Part shown: piece after piece, positions 62,901 to 64,000 of the stretch
Position numbering within the stretch: the first letter of the stretch is position 1
How the letters are laid out: every line of letters begins with the position of its first letter
Origin: Brugia malayi
Lineage: Eukaryota; Nematoda; Chromadorea; Rhabditida; Onchocercidae
Assembly: GCF_000002995.4 (NCBI RefSeq)
Contig: NW_025062477.1
Coordinates: forward strand, 8,404,649 to 8,468,648
Reading direction: 5' to 3'
Length of the DNA: 64,000 nucleotides
Position numbers and translations under genes: made by a program
The notes under the pieces: model-generated
Told to the model about the DNA's origin: nothing
The model's database searches: none
What the model saw: the letters and a program-made list of their open reading frames with translations, nothing else

Positions 62901-64000
62901 TAATGCTTGCATTTCAAACAACTTTGCTTTAATTTTAAAACATAAGAAGTAGCGCTGTAATGAATTTTACTTAATAGGAAAATTCAACAAATTAATTTAA
63001 TCCATACAATCAAGCATTATGTATAGAACACAGCAAACAGAAGAAATAAATTACAATGCATATGAAAAAAACTTATATACATGAGATGAATAAAGAATAA
63101 GCTAACGACAAGGATAACGACAGATCACGACAGTCACAGATATCATCTATATGCTTTCGGCTTCACCACTATTCAGCAACATTTATGCTTGTACCAATTT
63201 TGAGGATTGGAGCCAGCGTTATTCATATATTGAAAAAAGTGACTGAAAATAGTAATTATTCGAAATTGTTTTTTATGTTCGAAGACTGATCTGAACATAA
63301 CTAAACTCCACTTTAATGCTTTCAAAGTGTCGCCATATGCTGGTCATCAGGACAAAATTCTTTTTATCATTAAAATTCTAGACGTCTTCTTAATGATATT
63401 ATATTAGTTTTTTGAACATTTCTTAATCGTTTTTCAAATCAGCAAAGTTGGCATGAAAATTAAAAGCTTCCAGTTATTCTTTTAGCTCACAAAAAAATGA
63501 AAGTCTTTTCAGCAAAATAATGATTCAAAACAAAACTGTAATAGAAGCCACCGTAAAGAAATAATGAATGACTTATGAAAAGAAAATGAGATGAATGAAT
63601 AAGCCATAAAAAATGAAAGTTTCGATAATTAATTCAAAAAATAAATTATTTATTGTTTAGACAATACTAACAAATGCACTGCTGCTTACCGAAATTGCAG
63701 ATTCATTTGTTTTTCCTTCCAATATGAAATGAAATGAAAATTGCTGAGTTCTAGGTCACACTAATGCTGCAAATAAATTGTTAAATGCCAATGAACAGAA
63801 ACAAATTTCGATTTTTCATGCAATATTACTAAATATAATTAAATTTGGTTTGGAGCAGATTATCCAAAAGCACTCCACAAAATTTACTTCATTTTTTTAT
63901 TTTTCTCTTTTCGCATTTTGCTCTGCAGGGGGACTATCGGTTAAATTGCACCTATAACTTTTAGTTATGACAAAGGCCAAAAGGGATTCGTGAAACGTAT
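59923..64000. other. terminal region without a confident gene
   Basis: About 4 kb. The frame at 60690-60771 plus reads KISSELEIREAAMKRLEIES.. and is flanked by TTGCAAG and a GTTTGG donor, so it may be a coiled-coil exon of an unidentified gene. An acceptor-like TTTTGCTCTGCAG sits at 63917-63929 near the window end. The frames at 60258-60548 plus and 60731-60967 minus lack recognisable features. The rest is AT-rich with no visible structure. Confidence 0.4.

Overview
The window is AT-rich eukaryotic DNA from a nematode, most likely a parasitic spirurid or filarial-type worm. Genes are split by many short introns with worm-type splice sites (TTTCAG acceptors, GTAAGT or GTTTGT donors). Strong acceptor sites sit a few bases upstream of several start codons, as expected for spliced-leader trans-splicing. 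An 18-nt exact copy of the 3' part of the SL1 leader lies in one intron. No operon of bacterial type, CRISPR array, rRNA or convincing tRNA was found. Gene models below were built by hand from splice sites and reading-frame phase; no database search was possible.

Layout: (1) 98-10144, plus: the 3' part of a multi-exon gene for a mucin-like single-pass membrane protein with a SEA domain carrying a GSVVV self-cleavage motif; its intron 4711-6529 holds a decayed insertion with a perfect SL1-containing fold-back. (2) 13714-14823, minus: phosphatidylinositol synthase. (3) 17059-19505, plus: a Sam68/STAR-like KH RNA-binding protein with Gly/Tyr-rich and RGG ends. (4) 22786-23606, plus: an FKBP12-type prolyl isomerase. 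(5) 24633-26056, plus: the NFU1 iron-sulfur scaffold. (6) 29338-29962, plus: a 79-residue STMP1-like small mitochondrial membrane protein spread over three small exons. (7) 33881-40696, plus: a 798-residue glycine-rich-domain (DUF1399/GRDP) protein ending in a Cys-Gly-rich tail. (8) 43225-45187, minus: a two-Ig-domain, single-pass membrane protein like basigin or ZIG proteins. (9) 53741-55784, minus: a five-exon gene for a TP53INP/DOR-like autophagy protein with an acidic LIR motif.

Between these are long AT-rich stretches with microsatellites, several hairpins and a foldback element of about 1.2 kb at 48528-49760. The genes do not form one pathway. They are a typical nematode mix: mitochondrial (NFU1, STMP1-like), lipid synthesis (PI synthase), RNA binding, protein folding, cell-surface (SEA, Ig) and autophagy. 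Nothing here amounts to a new multi-gene system. The most unusual observations are the SL1 fold-back, the TP53INP-like gene, the foldback element, and an FKBP12 that naturally carries valine at the position of human Phe36.
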